Origin: Undaria pinnatifida
Lineage: Eukaryota; Sar; Phaeophyceae; Laminariales; Alariaceae
Length of the DNA: 64,000 nt
Reading direction: 5' to 3'
NCBI GenBank assembly: GCA_012845835.1
Contig: JABAKD010000017.1
Span: 734,001 to 798,000 of the forward strand
Shown here: positions 12,241 to 24,582 of the stretch, piece by piece
Numbering within the stretch: the stretch's first letter is position 1
Layout: each line of letters begins with the position of its first letter
Made by a program: the position numbers and the translations under genes
The notes under the pieces: model-generated
What the model saw: only the letters and a program-made list of their open reading frames with translations
Database searches by the model: none
What the model was told of the DNA's origin: nothing

Positions 12241-13059
12241 TGGTGAAACCAATTGATGATCCCGGGCGGTAGTGGAGCAATCAAGGCCCCATCATGTCCA
12301 TTTTTGGTTTAGTACAGCAGACGTAACCGTCCGCACGATTCCGCTTTCCTAATCGGTGGTTAAACAGTCTGGTGGATGCTCGGCAGCTCCGACGATATCC
12401 CGGGAACCGTTTTCCGAGTTTCTTTTATCCTACAAAACTTGCCGTGCACTTGGGTGCCGCCAAGTACACGTCTGGCAAGCAAGCGTCGGGTGGGCACAGG
12501 AGCCTACCGTTTCCACCGGCAGAAACTTCTGCCGATGTACACTCGACGCGACACGTCGCTGTGCGAGCTACCCATCATCGTGGCTGTTCTTGCGGAAGCA
12601 AAACCGCCGCCATGGACGCGTGCCGTGAAAGAGGTAGCACGTTTTGTCTGGAACGGTTTCTGAATGAAGGGGCTCTTTAACCTACTAATACTATACTAAT
12701 ACAATCGTCGGAATGTTTTGTTATTTTCTCAAACTGTTTATTTTTTTGTACGCCTGGGCCATGGTTTGTTCGTCACAAAATCACTTTCAGTTTTGATCAA
12801 ACTGAGGTTTTTGGGGTCGTGTGGAGCTCTTCGATCGAAACGCCCCATGGAAACACAACAGGCGCACCTGTATCGCAGCGTGAGTCCTCGGACCAAAGCT
12901 GCCATAAGGGGGTCACTTTTGGAGAATTTTGCTGTGCCTCGGGAGTCACTCGCGCGAGTGACCCCCGTGTTCCTTTGCGGCGCTTGGTGGTGTTTAAGAC
13001 TTGATATATGAACCCGCAATGGAATGGGTGTGGCTATATGCTGCGCCAAGCAAGTCGCC
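12241..13059. other. Unassigned; short palindrome
   Basis: Three short frames overlap in all plus phases at 12356-12680, which argues against any one being real. The perfect 18-bp palindrome GTCACTCGCGCGAGTGAC lies at about 12946-12963. A weak match to the 8.0-8.1 kb sequence is seen at 12745-12835. Confidence 0.3.
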
Positions 13060-13292
13060 TAAAGTCCTGCGGTATGTGGAGTGGTCGGAACTGGCCTTGG
13101 TGCCGTGTACGCTGAGTCCGGTGGGAAAACGGGGCCAAAAAACTTAATACAAACAAACACACTCATGTACAGAGAAAGAAATCCGAGGCACCCCACCCTC
13201 GTACGCGATCCGATATGAAGAGGCTTTTTTTCCTTGAAAAATTAAGAAAAAAGGCTCAGCGCTGCGCGCTTCGCGCGCCTCACTACAATGCC
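13060..13292 (-). mobile_element. Truncated relative of the TIR transposon at 46.6-47.5 kb
   Basis: Read on the minus strand this runs from the terminus TGAGGCGCGCGAAGCGCG through GCTCAGC to the shared segments CGATCCGATATGAAGAG and ACTGGCCTTGGTGCCGTGTA. It matches the first ~230 bp of the element at 46574. The terminus is flanked by TA. The other end was not found, so this copy is truncated. Confidence 0.65.
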
Positions 13293-14179
13293 GTAGCCTG
13301 ACATGCCGATACCTTTTTTATCTCCTTTAGAGTCAGGCGAGTCGGGCAGACGGCAAAGTGAGAACAACGGGCTTCATAAACAAGGTTCGACAGTTTGGGG
13401 GAGGGTTCGCACTAGCGAGGAAGAACGTACGAGTAAGCCTTTGAGCAAGTCAACGTATTCGGGTGTGTATTGAGTCCTCGTATATGATAGAACAACACGC
13501 AATACATCCCACGCGTCGACAGTTGTGGCAGGCCGCTGGTTGACGAGTCAGCTGCTAACCTCCGTCTACAGGAATTGGCATCAACCAATGTTTGGGATAC
13601 GTGCTTCATGCGAGTTGCAAAAACGCACAAAGTAGGTATGTATGGTCGTGATTACGTGTTCGGGTAGACATGCGGAGACCACATGGTTTTCCCGTCCCAC
13701 CGACAACCACCTAAGTTGACACTGCCGAATTGATGGTGCAGTCCCTGCGAATATTTTCTGGGTACGTTACTTGTGGAACAGCGACCGAAGCTTGAATATC
13801 GACGCCCGTTGTTCATTGAGTCATGTTCACGATTCGAAAATGGTATAAGTCGTAGGAATGGCATAAGCTAAAGGCAAACTCTGGGTGACATCTCTGCAAC
13901 AAGAATGCTAGTGAAGTTGGGAAAACAAACGAGATGGAGTAGTGCGATGCGACATATGCCATCCAGCCACCGACTATCCGACGCACGACAGGTACGGTCA
14001 ACATAATATATATTGCTAAAATCGTTCAACTGGCACCAAGCTGCCTCGGTGTCTAGGAAACACGATATGAAAGACATGATCCCAAAGCCCTCTCACCACC
14101 ATGGGCTGCGTATGCCGAGTATCAAGGTTGAAGGCATTGTCTGAAATACGTAGACCCAGTTTGAAATACTAGACCCAGC
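13293..14179. other. No feature recognised
   Basis: Only short frames without recognisable motifs. No repeat shared with other parts of the window was noticed. Confidence 0.3.
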
Positions 14180-15360
14180 CACATTGTCTCTGCACTCCCT
14201 CAGGGCATCCGTTCACATTTACTCACCCAATCTTAAACATCGTCGTAACGGTAACGGAACTCCACACTGCATGCACGATATATGCAATGGGCAGTCTTTT
14301 TCTCTCGCTCACCGCAATTTCGAGACGCCCCGGCCTTCCCGGCACCGGAGCACCTCTGTCCCAATTCTAGCATTTTCAGTAACCTCTGGCGGCTGCTTTC
14401 TGCCCATAGTCATCCCATGGGAACCCTGCGACTCGCACCCACCGCAATATGCCTATCGCACCCTTCATTGGCAGCCTCAGCACGTATGGATTCGTCCCGG
14501 GGTGATTCGTGGCCTCGTACACATTTGAGGACCTCGAAATTGTTGTTATCGGCTGCCTTCCAACATGTAGACGCGTTTCGTGGGGTTGGTATGGCCTCGT
14601 TTAACGCAGGGTCCCAGATGTCCTGCAGCAACTGCATTGGTACACGTGCTTTTGTCTCAAGTGCAGCCATTAAACCGGACCTAACTAGCGTAGTCACCAA
14701 CAGATTATCTCCATCAGCTGAAGAATGTCTTGGTGCCTCCCTCGAGCAGCTCTCTTGCATATGTTATCGTTGTTCCGGGGAAGGGAGTTGGTCCTCTGTG
14801 TACAATTTGCAACATGGGCGCGCCCACTAAGCAGCTGCCAGGACGAAGGCATTCGTGGGCTCTTTTAGGTTACGCGCCATCAACCATTCGAACATTCCCA
14901 GTTTTCCGGTCGCAATAGTGCGCGTGCACTCACGCGGATTCAAGCGACCCCGTTGATCCCAGGCCCACGGAAGCAATGCTAGATGCCTGCCCCCTCAGCA
15001 GCCCGGAACGTCGTTCCGTTATCCCAACCGGCACAGTTTGCGCTAGCCCTCTGGAGGGCATCTACTGTAGGTGTGCTCCAGTGGCCGCACCCTCATACGT
15101 CCGATTTTCCTCAATACAGGTGCTGGCGTGTGCCCACTAAACAAATGCCGAGATGATCACCCTCAGCAGCCTTCGAGCGCTATTCGATTCAAGCCAAGGA
15201 CAATTTGCGGAACGTGTTCACACAGGATGAAGTAATACCCCGAACCGGCGACCTTGCTGCAGGTGATGCCATCCCGCGGGTTTTCATGAGCCCGTGGTAA
15301 CTTCAGAATGCCGAGATTCGCGCCCTGAGCAGCCTTGAAGCACGTTTCACTAGACTAGTA
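14180..15360 (-). pseudogene. Ankyrin-repeat pseudogene, copy 2 (strongly decayed)
   Basis: On the minus strand, fragments of the 27-residue unit recur, for example NNFEVLKCVRGHESPRDES followed by EAANEG around 14.5 kb. Further remnants lie at 14.95-15.35 kb, where the plus strand keeps the pattern 'GTGCCCACT...CAGCAGCCTT'. Stops and frameshifts are frequent. The N-terminal segment is not found, so the copy is either truncated or decayed beyond recognition at its start. Confidence 0.65.
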
Positions 15361-15679
15361 CAAACAAATATTTGAGAATGCGCCCAATGCAAAATATAGA
15401 GATGCCACAGTGACCGCTTCGCAAATAAACAAAATAAAGCGTGGTGGTGTGGCACTACTTACAGCATAAACCATTCCCGTAGGATTGCATGCCTACTGAA
15501 CACAACTTGGAGATGATGGGACGCAGACACACACGTTTGACCTGCGTAAATAGTAAAGACAGATGGTTGAGTAGGTTTTACATTACCATCAACGGCTGAT
15601 ATCATTTTCAAGTGTTATAGGGCGAATCACGTAAGGTACATTGGGTGCTTAGGTGTGAGGTACCTTTAACGGCTTTGTC
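15361..15679. other. Spacer, nothing recognised
   Basis: AT-rich spacer between the ankyrin pseudogene and the small TIR element. No motif or frame of note. Confidence 0.3.
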
Positions 15680-15952
15680 CCACAAATAGTACCGGATAAA
15701 GTACCAACAATATTTCACTTTATAGAGGTGTTTTAAGCTGTGTTTCGTGTTTTTGTGCTCTTTTTGTCAAAATCGCGAGAGGCGTCAACCCACCCTAACC
15801 CTAACCCTATAACCCTATCCCCAACCCGACCCCGGGCTAGGGCTCCGACCCGAGCGCGGCGTCGCCACGCGTTTTGAAAAAAACGATGAAAAATGTTCGG
15901 ACTACCCCATACATCGAAATATATTTGGTACTTTATCTGGTATGATTTGTGG
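15680..15952. mobile_element. MITE-like element with ~37-bp terminal inverted repeats and an internal telomere-like tract
   Basis: The left end CCACAAATAGTACCGGATAA and the right end form an imperfect inverted repeat of about 37 bp: the right end, reversed, begins CCACAAATCATACCAGATAA. Both continue into AGTACCAA and AATATTTC. The interior at 15790-15815 holds CCACCCTAACCCTAACCC and variants, which is the (CCCTAA)n telomere motif known from brown algae and many eukaryotes. There is no coding capacity and I could not identify a target duplication. Confidence 0.6.
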
Positions 15953-17229
15953 CGTGAGAACATCGCAATGGCAACTGGGAGGTGTTATCAGATAGAAAGA
16001 TTGCGCAGCGCCCGGTAGTGGAATTTGGCTGTCCGGTATACGGTATACAAGGGCAAAACGTGCCTGTAGCGTTAAGCACAGTTGGGGTGTGGAGAGGGCT
16101 TACTCATGCATTGCTTGCCATACTCATTAGATCAACCGCTACGGCTCCCTTTCCAAGCGGAGCACCGTTCTCACTCGTCAGCGAGACGCTTCTGATGTAT
16201 GGGTCGCCATCACGTTTTGGCTTACACTGGTACGACTGAAATCTTAAACATTTGCATCTAACGTATTATCTCCCTTCTTTTTATCCATTGGTGGCGACCT
16301 TAAATTTATTATATACGTAGGTTATCCATATTTTTTCCGGTCCTGTCTCGTCCACCAACTTTTCCGTGTCGCATTCGTCTCCTTTTTTCTTCTCCACATT
16401 GGAAACCCCCTTCCCCCCTTCGACTTCGTTGCCCAACAGCAAAAAGGTATTGCAACACATGGCCAGATAAACGCCCATTTCACGTTCACGTTTCATTCTA
16501 TTATTAGTTGGGAAACATAATAAAGCTACTGCAACACGCAAATAATAAACTAGGACAATTCCAGTATGCAGGGGTACTTCGCATCGTAGGACAGCTAACC
16601 AGTGACGGCGTGGTCTCCCAATCTCTCTTCCGTTCAGGAGCCCTGCAACAGTTCAGTGCATTTGAAGGATTGGACGTGAACTCCTTCAACACACCAAGCC
16701 ATCAGTTACGTGTGTAGTTCTGGCGTTCAGGGAGGCAGTCCCCCCTCGTGTCAGCAAGCCCCCACTGCCCCAAAACGCCACCCCGCTGCAAAATACTCCA
16801 GCACTCCGCGATCATGTAAGGAGTAATTACGCTAAAGGGTGGTCATGATTCCTCTCTCACATCACCACCTGTCGCAAACGTCGCCACCAGGGCGTGTATG
16901 TTGTCGAGGTTAGGGTAGGGTGTGTATTCCATTTGTGTACCGAGTACGGGACACTCGTGCGAGCGGCTGCGAACCACGCTCACGAAAAAAACTCAATTTC
17001 GTTGGGGGAGCGGATGACTAGCCATACGGTGTCGATGCATACGGTGTTGCGAAGGCGAAAAACGGACAATATGCCTAAGATAACAAGCAGGTAGGGCAGA
17101 CAATCTCACGAGCCCTAACATCGAGACCATGCTACACCATAGGTTAGTCACGTTCCGGACATCAACTTCTAGCATCACAGCGCAAACACCTGATCATCTC
17201 CCCCCTCCCTGGGGTTGCCTAGGACACTC
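15953..17229. other. No supported gene
   Basis: Frames of 60-86 codons on both strands lack recognisable motifs. A C/T-rich stretch around 16370-16430 and a GC-rich stretch at 16730-16810 are unassigned. Confidence 0.3.
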
Positions 17230-18880
17230 CTGGAGCCCTTCTCAATTCAGTAGTTCCTCATGGGCAGCCAACAGAGAACTATTTTGAGGACGACAATGAC
17301 CAAGCTTATACGTTAAGTGGTCCCATGGGCAACCTCCTTCCCGAGCCCACTGCATTATGTCCGAACGCTTCGCCCTGACGGCCTCGGCGCAAGTTCCCTC
17401 GTCTTATGGACATTGGTTGCGCCGTGCCCAAGCTGCTTTACTACACGTAATTTTATCCCAAGGGCAGCCTTGAGCTCGCGCCTACTGCAGTATATCTAGG
17501 TGACCCGAGGCGGCTACACGAGAGCAAGTGGTTGCGTTCCAGGGGCAGCCGTTCTGTGTCGCGCATTTGAGAACCTCGGGGTGGCCTCTGCCAGCGGCCT
17601 CTCCAGTTGTACGGCTATCCCATGGGCAACTTTGCGTCCGCACCCACTTCAATATATCCAGGTGACCTCCTGCGGCTGCACTAATGCACGTGTCTATGTA
17701 CCAGGGGCAGCCGTGACTCTGTGCCCATTGCAGCACATCAATATGACTTCCCGCGGCTGCATTGCGACACACACGAACTTCTCATTCCAGACCGTTTTCC
17801 GGGCCCATTGAAACACGTTCAGATGCCCTCCTGCTGCAGCCGTTCTGCATATGCGAGACTTCTCCAGGCGCGGGGGCCAGCCCTCATCCATTCGAGAATA
17901 TGAACGTGTCCCATAGCGGCTGCAAAATCTCTGTCGCTAGTGGTCCATCGACAGCCCTTCTTCACACCAGCCACTCGAGCTTCCTCAGATGCAAGTTTAT
18001 TGTACGCCTTCACATGTTTGCTCATTCAAAACAAACCCGTGATCCGTCGACCACTGCAGGGTATCCAGGTGCCCCCCAGCGGCAGCCTAGTACGTCGTTT
18101 CGCTCGTCCAATCTTCACCGTTTGCCAATGTCCATTGAAGCACCTCCAGGTGCCTCCCGGCGGCAGCCACCGTGCATGTTTGAGCACTCCAGGGACAGTC
18201 TCGCGTCCACTGAAGAATGCAGAGGTGTCCGCCCTCAGAAGCCTTTTTGCAGGTGCGACCGCCCCAAGGACAGTTCTGGGCCTGTGCCCAGTGCAGAATA
18301 CCAAGTTGCCCTGACCCGGCAGCCTTGTTGCAAGTAGACCCATCCCAGGGACACCCATGAGATCGTGCCCACTTAAGAGTGCTTTGGTGTCCACCCTTTG
18401 CAGGCATGTCGCACGTGTCGGTGCCCCACGGGCAGTTTTGCAGAACGCTCCCTCACAGTAGGATACCTTTACGCCCAGCACCGACGGCCTCGCTGCAAGT
18501 AGTGGCGTTGCACGGGCACTCGTTCGCGTGTGCCCACTGAAGAATGGACATATTGCCACCAACCGCAGCCGCTTTGCAAGCCAGGTGTTGCCAGCGGCAA
18601 CGCTCACCGAGTGCCCCTTGGATCATTTAGGGCTGCCTCCGAGCGACAGCCATGAAGCAAGCTTTGTCGGACAACGCACACCCGTTCGAGTGGGCACATC
18701 GCAGTACCTCAATGCGAGACTGCTCGATGACGTGTTCGCACACTAATGATCTCGTCCACAGACTGCAACAGAAGCTCCGCTGCAGCTGCGACACAGATGT
18801 TTCCGGCGTTATGGCTTTCGTAGTCTTTGGAAGGTCTCCCCACGCGTGTGCTGCTGGCGAGCACGACTCACGCGAGAGTG
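17230..18880 (-). pseudogene. Ankyrin-repeat pseudogene, copy 3
   Basis: On the minus strand the N-terminal segment (DLPKTTKAITPETSVSQLQ, then VCEHVIEQSRIEVLRCAHSN) aligns with residues ~50-100 of the intact gene. Repeat units follow leftward, such as GGHLDILKWVRTQSCPWD and GSGQLGILHWAQAQNCPW. At least four frame changes or stops separate open stretches at 18407-18087, 18025-17819 and 17772-17482. Units remain visible to about 17.25 kb. The 5' end stops abruptly near 18.88 kb, where a Gypsy fossil begins. Confidence 0.85.
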
Positions 18881-20560
18881 CCAAGGCTGCTGGTGTGAAA
18901 GCAGAGCGGAATCGTCGGTACGACAACAACGAGTGTTTCATGGATAGCAAGCAGGAACACAAGCAGTGGGACTGCCCTCAAAGCCAGCAGGGTAAAGCGG
19001 GGAAAAGTGTCCATGCCCAGAGCCACGGCCAGACCCCCATGCAGCAGCAACAATCCACAAACGGTCCCGCTCAGCATACCCGGAGCAAGACGACTGGAAT
19101 GCCTCCTGCGTCTTCCACCCCTCGAGCTAGTGGGTCCCAGACCGCCTCAAAAGGGGTGGTTACGGAGACCGAAGCTGCTGCGCCTAAGCGTCTACGCAGA
19201 ATGAAACCGACTGACTACACGTACATTCAAATGCCGCTGGAGAAGATGTCGCCAGCAGATAGCGGGCTCACTGAGACGGTGCAGCACCAGCTTTCCCAAA
19301 GCGAATGGCCATATAACTCCGTTCCGGTGCAGCCGCCGGCAACTGCGTCACAGCAGTGGCGTGGAGATGCCAGCACCCTTTATTCCGCGCGTGTCGCGGT
19401 CGTGCAGCAAGGCAGATGTAGGGACCCACGGTCGCGGATTCGACACAGAACGAACCGCAAGTGCGGGGCCTGACGCAGTATCTCACGGGGTTTTGTGCTG
19501 TTCCCGGCGCTTCCGCGTCTGCTGAGGTCAAGGTTCTCATGGACTCTGATTCAAGCATCACAGCAATATCGGAGGACCTGGTCCAGGCCCAGCGTGCACA
19601 GACGGGGATGACGCACACCGCGTTAACCCACGCGTTTATTGGGCACGCGCGTGTGGTGACATCGTTGAGCCTGGAGTGTGATTTTGACACGCAATCATGT
19701 CCGCTCCACTTAACGATCGAAGCACCATGGGGACCAGTCCGATATACCATGCCATTTATCGTGCTACCTGGGGGAGGCGGTGTGTTATCATCCGGCAGAA
19801 GACGCTGGGAGAGAAAGTCAGCATCGACGTCATGGCTCAGCTCAAGGCCTCTGTACTGAAGGCACAAGGGCGTCAAGATGGCGGTGGGATGGAGCTTACA
19901 GCTCGTTCTGTGGGCGAGCCCAACGATTGTGTTGTGCTGCGAGCGGCGATGGATGTCACAGCATTCGTGCCGGGTGGCGACGCGCCAGGCGACGTGGACG
20001 ATGAGGTCACGCTGACACTGCCGAATCAAGGACCCATGAGATTCTAGGATGCCGACGTGGAAATGCGGGATCTTGTGGGCTTGTTGGAGACTGTTGTCGA
20101 CAACTCTGTTGACCATGATTACCCGCCGGGATGTGCCAAGATGCTGCGCGATATCGTTTTCGCATGCACCGTGACGTGCTATGGGCGTTGTTGGGCAACT
20201 CACCTGCACGTAAGGAATCCTGTGGCGATCTGGCGTCATTCAGGTGCAAGCGTGGTGCGGACGAACCCTCCATCTGAACGCAATCGCCTACCGTGGAGTG
20301 CGCAGAGTCTTGCCCCGACTGCCGCTCAGTGATGACGACGGGATTGTCGTCAAGGTGGCCTGGGAAGAACCGGAGGAGGCGGAAAGCACCGGGAGCCAGC
20401 GTCGCGCGTGTTTGATGGCGCGACGGCCGTGCTGCGAAACGAGCTCGAGGCGCTGCGAGTTAAGACTGATCAGAAGCGGGGACTCGTACCGAGGTATGGG
20501 CTGCGTTGTTTATCATGTGGGTTTGGGGGGTCCCGGACTGTGAATTCCTGATTTTCGGCT
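18880..20560 (+). mobile_element. Gypsy-type (Metaviridae) LTR-retrotransposon fossil, internal fragment
   Basis: Recognisable parts are a gag C-terminus with a zinc-knuckle-like Cys/His cluster near 18.94-18.99 kb and a Gln/Ser-rich linker. An aspartic-protease segment follows near 19.53-19.60 kb (VKVLMDSDSSITAISEDL), then a spacer leading to the start of the reverse-transcriptase region near 20.2 kb. No LTRs were found and the element is broken in several places. It abuts ankyrin pseudogene 3 without a gap, consistent with insertion into, or recombination at, that gene's 5' end. Confidence 0.7.
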
Positions 20561-21287
20561 TCGTCTGAGTTTCAAATTTCAAGCTCTTCTGACTTGGAGT
20601 TTCAGCGCGGGGCGCTGATAGCACCTGGTGCAGTCATAGCTGGCGGTTCATCGCCGATGCTGTGTGGGGAGAGATGATGTCCGGGGTTGATGCTTCTGTT
20701 TCGTTACGGATGGCTATTGTGCCAGAATACACACTCTTTATGCGGTATGGGTTTCGGCAAGTGGCATGCGCAATTGAAGATATGGCGCTTGGTGCGTGGT
20801 TTGCTTGAGGATGCATTGGTGATGACGCGGCTGCTGAGAAATCGTTGTTCACACGGTCAGTAAACGTGGTAGATTTAGGTCGTGGCGAAACTGACCGAGA
20901 TGTGTTGGACTTAACCATTGCCCAACGTGGGGATAGCTATATTTGCTAAAACTACTCGCCCTAAGCCAACATTTGGTTGGTAACCCGAAATGGGTGCTGT
21001 ACCGTTGTCGCCGTATCATTCGACATTTTATCGTACCTCTAGATTGGTTGGGTACATCTTGGCAGGGAGTTTCATTGTCGTTATTGGCTCTTCTTGTGAG
21101 CTCTGGGGGTCTTGAGATACAAACGGTAAGGTCCATAGCCGATGGCATGGCACTTCCCCGTGTGATAACGTACGCACTATTGCATTCTGGACAAAACGCG
21201 CACTCTGAGCCTACGACGGGGGGTCCTGGGAGCTGCTATCAAAGGGCCGGCGGTTGCGACAATTGGTACACTATTGTAGTATCGTTT
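20561..21287. other. Unassigned
   Basis: Short frames on both strands (20634-20918 minus, 20943-21290 plus) without recognisable motifs. It may be a further decayed part of the neighbouring mobile elements. Confidence 0.25.
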
Positions 21288-21620
21288 TAGCTGCTGTCAT
21301 CTGCACTGTTTCCAGTTGTTTTAGAAACTTGGCGTTCCCTTCCCAGACTTCTCCTGCATACTCTAACGCTGGTACAATCAAATTAATCAGAACACATCTA
21401 ATAATCCTAGTGTCAAGGTGCGGGTCTGTAGGATCGCATCTATGTTGCCTACTTGTGATTTACCCTTTCCTACTACTTTCGCTATGTGTGCATCCCAGAA
21501 GCAGTCCTTTGGTGAGATCTCTACGCCAAGGTACGTACCCTGGTCTACGATCGGTTGTTCATCTGCTCCCACGTGCATCTGAAATTTACCGGATTCACCT
21601 TATCTTCGTCGGTTATAACA
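21288..21620 (-). mobile_element. LINE (non-LTR retrotransposon) fragment, end of the RT region
   Basis: The minus-strand translation gives DEQPIVDQGTYLGVEISP and then WDAHIAKVVGKGKSQVGN, typical of the LINE segment after the RT catalytic core. A frameshift at about 21.42-21.43 kb is followed by LINLIVPALEYAGEVWEGNA, then KFLKQLETVQMTAA. The same peptide series occurs on the plus strand at 45.97-46.20 kb, so both derive from one family. The fragment is truncated at both ends. Confidence 0.8.
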
Positions 21621-22579
21621 GGCTTGGTGGGGTGGCGGACAAGAGGCGTGTGTGGTGATAATGGTGGTGGTAGATGATAGCTAAATATTCTTCCTGCGTG
21701 TTACATATATAGACTAGTCTATAACACACACGATTCATATAGACTATAGTCTAATATACACGATACAGAACAAAGATATTAATATAATACAGATAAACGA
21801 GTTTTCAGTAAGGAAGAGTTAGGTCCATTAGACTAATGTTTACATTGTCACCGCCGTTATAATCCCGGCACTCCGATGGAAACCTTGTACCAGGTAGTGT
21901 AATGCAACGTCGATCGTTGGTGTTGAGTTGTCTTCGTCGCCGCTGCTTTGTTCGTTGTGATTGTTGTTGTCAGTGCCGTTGTCGTTGTTGTTGCATCAAC
22001 GCATCGTCGCCATCGCCACAATACCTTGTGGGCATAGGGACAGGCTCCGGTTATCCTGAAGTGGAACAAAACTGTAGTATTATGTCCCGGTCGCATCGTT
22101 TACTACTAAATATGCGAGTCTAGATTATACCTTAATCAGTTGTCAGCAGGATGCCTCCACACGGAGATGTCACCAATGAGGTCTACAGGGCAAATGTTTA
22201 AGACACTCCAGAAACAAGGAGCCGATACAGGCCACGTTTTTGTTTCCATAGTGTCGATCTCAACTTTCAAAATCAGTGGACAGTTCAAAGCTACATTTAT
22301 CTGCCACGTGCGTACTTCTGGCAGATGCCACTCTCTTTTCGTCGGTCACCAACGACTGTTGTGTAGAATCAAGTAAATAAGATATAGACTATGTTTCAGA
22401 GTTACCTCAAGAACGATTCCAGCTGGGAGAAATTGTAGTATTTGCTGAGTTCAGTCTCCGGGTGTTTTACCATGTTTTGGTTCCCACGGGGGGCAAGACC
22501 ACAATGAACTAATCATTGGTCCCGCCCACATGATTTTCGTGCAATCCCACAGAAGCACTTCCGAGTCGTTCGACGGTTG
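21621..22579. other. Low-complexity and unassigned sequence with TAGACTA motifs
   Basis: Clusters of TAGACTA/TAGTCTA occur at about 21709-21755 (tagactagtctata, tagactatagtcta). A TTG/GTC-rich stretch lies at 21930-22000. No gene recognised. Confidence 0.35.
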
Positions 22580-22825
22580 CCCACCCAACTTTTCTTTGAA
22601 GAAGTCGCCGATTTTGAAGCCAGCTCCCGGCCGTGTCTCCTGAAAAACGGTGCCCTTTTTGCCACCACCGATGTCATCGGTCCATAGGCCTTCGCAAACA
22701 AGAGAATGCATGGATATGAAGGTTTCAGAGCACATACATGCTTCCTCGTGTCGAGCAGCAATTAAACGTCGGTGAAAGAAAACCGCTGTTTTTGGTGGGG
22801 GCTATCGTAGAATCAGTCTTCCCGT
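22580..22825 (-). repeat. Unassigned dispersed repeat, copy 1 (coding-like on minus strand)
   Basis: This matches 29325-29535 over about 200 bp; shared blocks include CTCCTGAAAAACGGTGCC and GGGGGCTATCGTAGAAT. On the minus strand one frame reads KGTVFQETRPGAGFKIGDFF onward for 94 codons (22735-22451). The other copy keeps a related GTVFQE..PGAG peptide in the corresponding phase. It is probably a decayed transposon gene; no family is recognised. Confidence 0.55.
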
Positions 22826-24436
22826 GAATGTATTCCGTTCCATTCACACCCAAAACGTTCCGGTGGGATACATGTATCCCATTCCCGCCGAAATAGCTCC
22901 CTTCCGAATGTCTTTTTCCCCATAATATCCCGTTCCAGCGCGTTTAGATTGCGCGGGAATATCGACTTTGGGAATCTTGCGCAACGGTTATTGCTGCGCG
23001 ATCAATGATCATAACGGCAGGATTTATGCCCGCCGGTCTTGTGGTTATATAACGGCTAAAAATGCAAACCATCGCCACATGTATCCTTCCACGTTAAGTT
23101 TCGATATCTGACGTTGGATTCTTCCCTAATTAGGACACCAGATATATGGCTTCGTTGGTGCATCCACATATGGCATGCTACGATGGGTGTGGGGCTGTGC
23201 GTCAAAGGCATTTACGCGGCGGACGGGGCTCGTCATTTGAGAAGTAACTCATTACCATTGGAATGCGCTGAGCGTTTTTCAATTTCGTGATTGGTATGCC
23301 ATGGTCGTGAACTTGTTCGTCGGGTTGAACGTCCCTTTTTGTCAGCTTTTAGCGTCCGGGCAATGTGCACAGGAGCCTCAGAACACGGTTGGCGTGACCT
23401 CTACAGCGGCCACCGTCCAGTACACTAAGTATTACACATAACAGTTTCTACTTGATTCGTCCTCTGAATTATTTTGTTCTAAGAATAATTCTTGACAAAG
23501 AGTCGTGAACATGATACGCCAACAACAGGAGCGTACCCGTGCGGTATTTCCACGTCCGCTCTGTGCACTATTTTAACCCGCGTCCCCTACCTCCTGTTTG
23601 TAATATGGAACCTCCTACACGCCGACGAACACAGCAGTAACGGTACACGTGCCACATAGGATAGTACGCCAATGTATACATCTGGTCAAGATCAAATTTA
23701 AATGTACCACGTATGCAGTACTTGCCTTACGAACCAATGGCAATCTATTTCCGTTGCCGACACTCAGCTAAAAGGCAGGGAATAGTCGGGAGACAACAAC
23801 TAACTTCCTGCGCTGTCTCTACTGGGTTTGTTGCGGTCTCGTTTGATGTTTCTGCGGCACACAACATCTGGATTTTGCACGCATGCAGTATTGCGAGAGC
23901 CGCTTCTGGTGCACGTATTGTACCACCGCATCGCCAATGTTGGCAGGTTCGTTTACCGGTCAATGCATGCTAAGTATGCCATACAACATTATCACACTCC
24001 ACTTGTACTTCGCAATACATGTTATCAATCGTGTTACCCTCCATGTCAACCTTTTACGCATCCGAGACATTTCACGTTTTCATTTCGGTTTGGCGTACCG
24101 CAGACAGTCTAATACAAAAACGAACCTATTTCCAAACGAATCTGAGAAATCAAGTGAAACATCGACATATCGAGTATGAAGTACTGCACACAAAGACGCA
24201 CTAGTAAGCAAAAAAAGAACAAAACAGGCAACTAAAAAAAGGACGATCGATCTCGGCACAAGACCACGTCAAACAGACGAAACAACGCGAATGAGGGGGG
24301 GCGTTGATGAAGCCCTTTTGCATATATCATATTGCCATGCAAAATGTAGACTGTAGTAGATTCCCGCTAGTCAAGAGAACGAAAGAATTGATGAAGAAAC
24401 AGACAAAGAAATAACAAACAAAACAACCAACAACGA
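22826..24436. other. Unassigned
   Basis: No gene recognised. GTTATATAACGG at about 23043 is a TATA-like sequence without a convincing downstream frame. Overlapping short frames lie at 23713-24204. Confidence 0.3.
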
Positions 24437-24441
24437 AATGA

Positions 24442-24582
24442 CCAAACAAACAAACAAACAAACAAACAAACAAACAAACAAACAAACAAACAAACAAACA
24501 AACAAACAAACAAACAAACAAACAAACAAACAAACAAACAAACAAACAAACAAACAAACAAACAAACAAACAAACAAACAAC
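24442..24582. repeat. (AAAC)n microsatellite
   Basis: About 140 bp of nearly pure AAAC tetranucleotide, with degenerate AAAC/AACA sequence on both sides (24390-24690). Its long (CLFV)n-type minus-strand translations are artefacts. Confidence 0.97.

Noticed and set aside
13235-13292. Helitron 3' end (GC-rich hairpin GCGCGCTTCGCGCGC near the terminus).
   Set aside because: No CTRR end after the hairpin. The same sequence is the terminal part of the TA-flanked TIR element at 46.6 kb.
24442-24582. CRISPR-like array.
   Set aside because: No spacer structure; simple tetranucleotide repeat in a eukaryotic genome.
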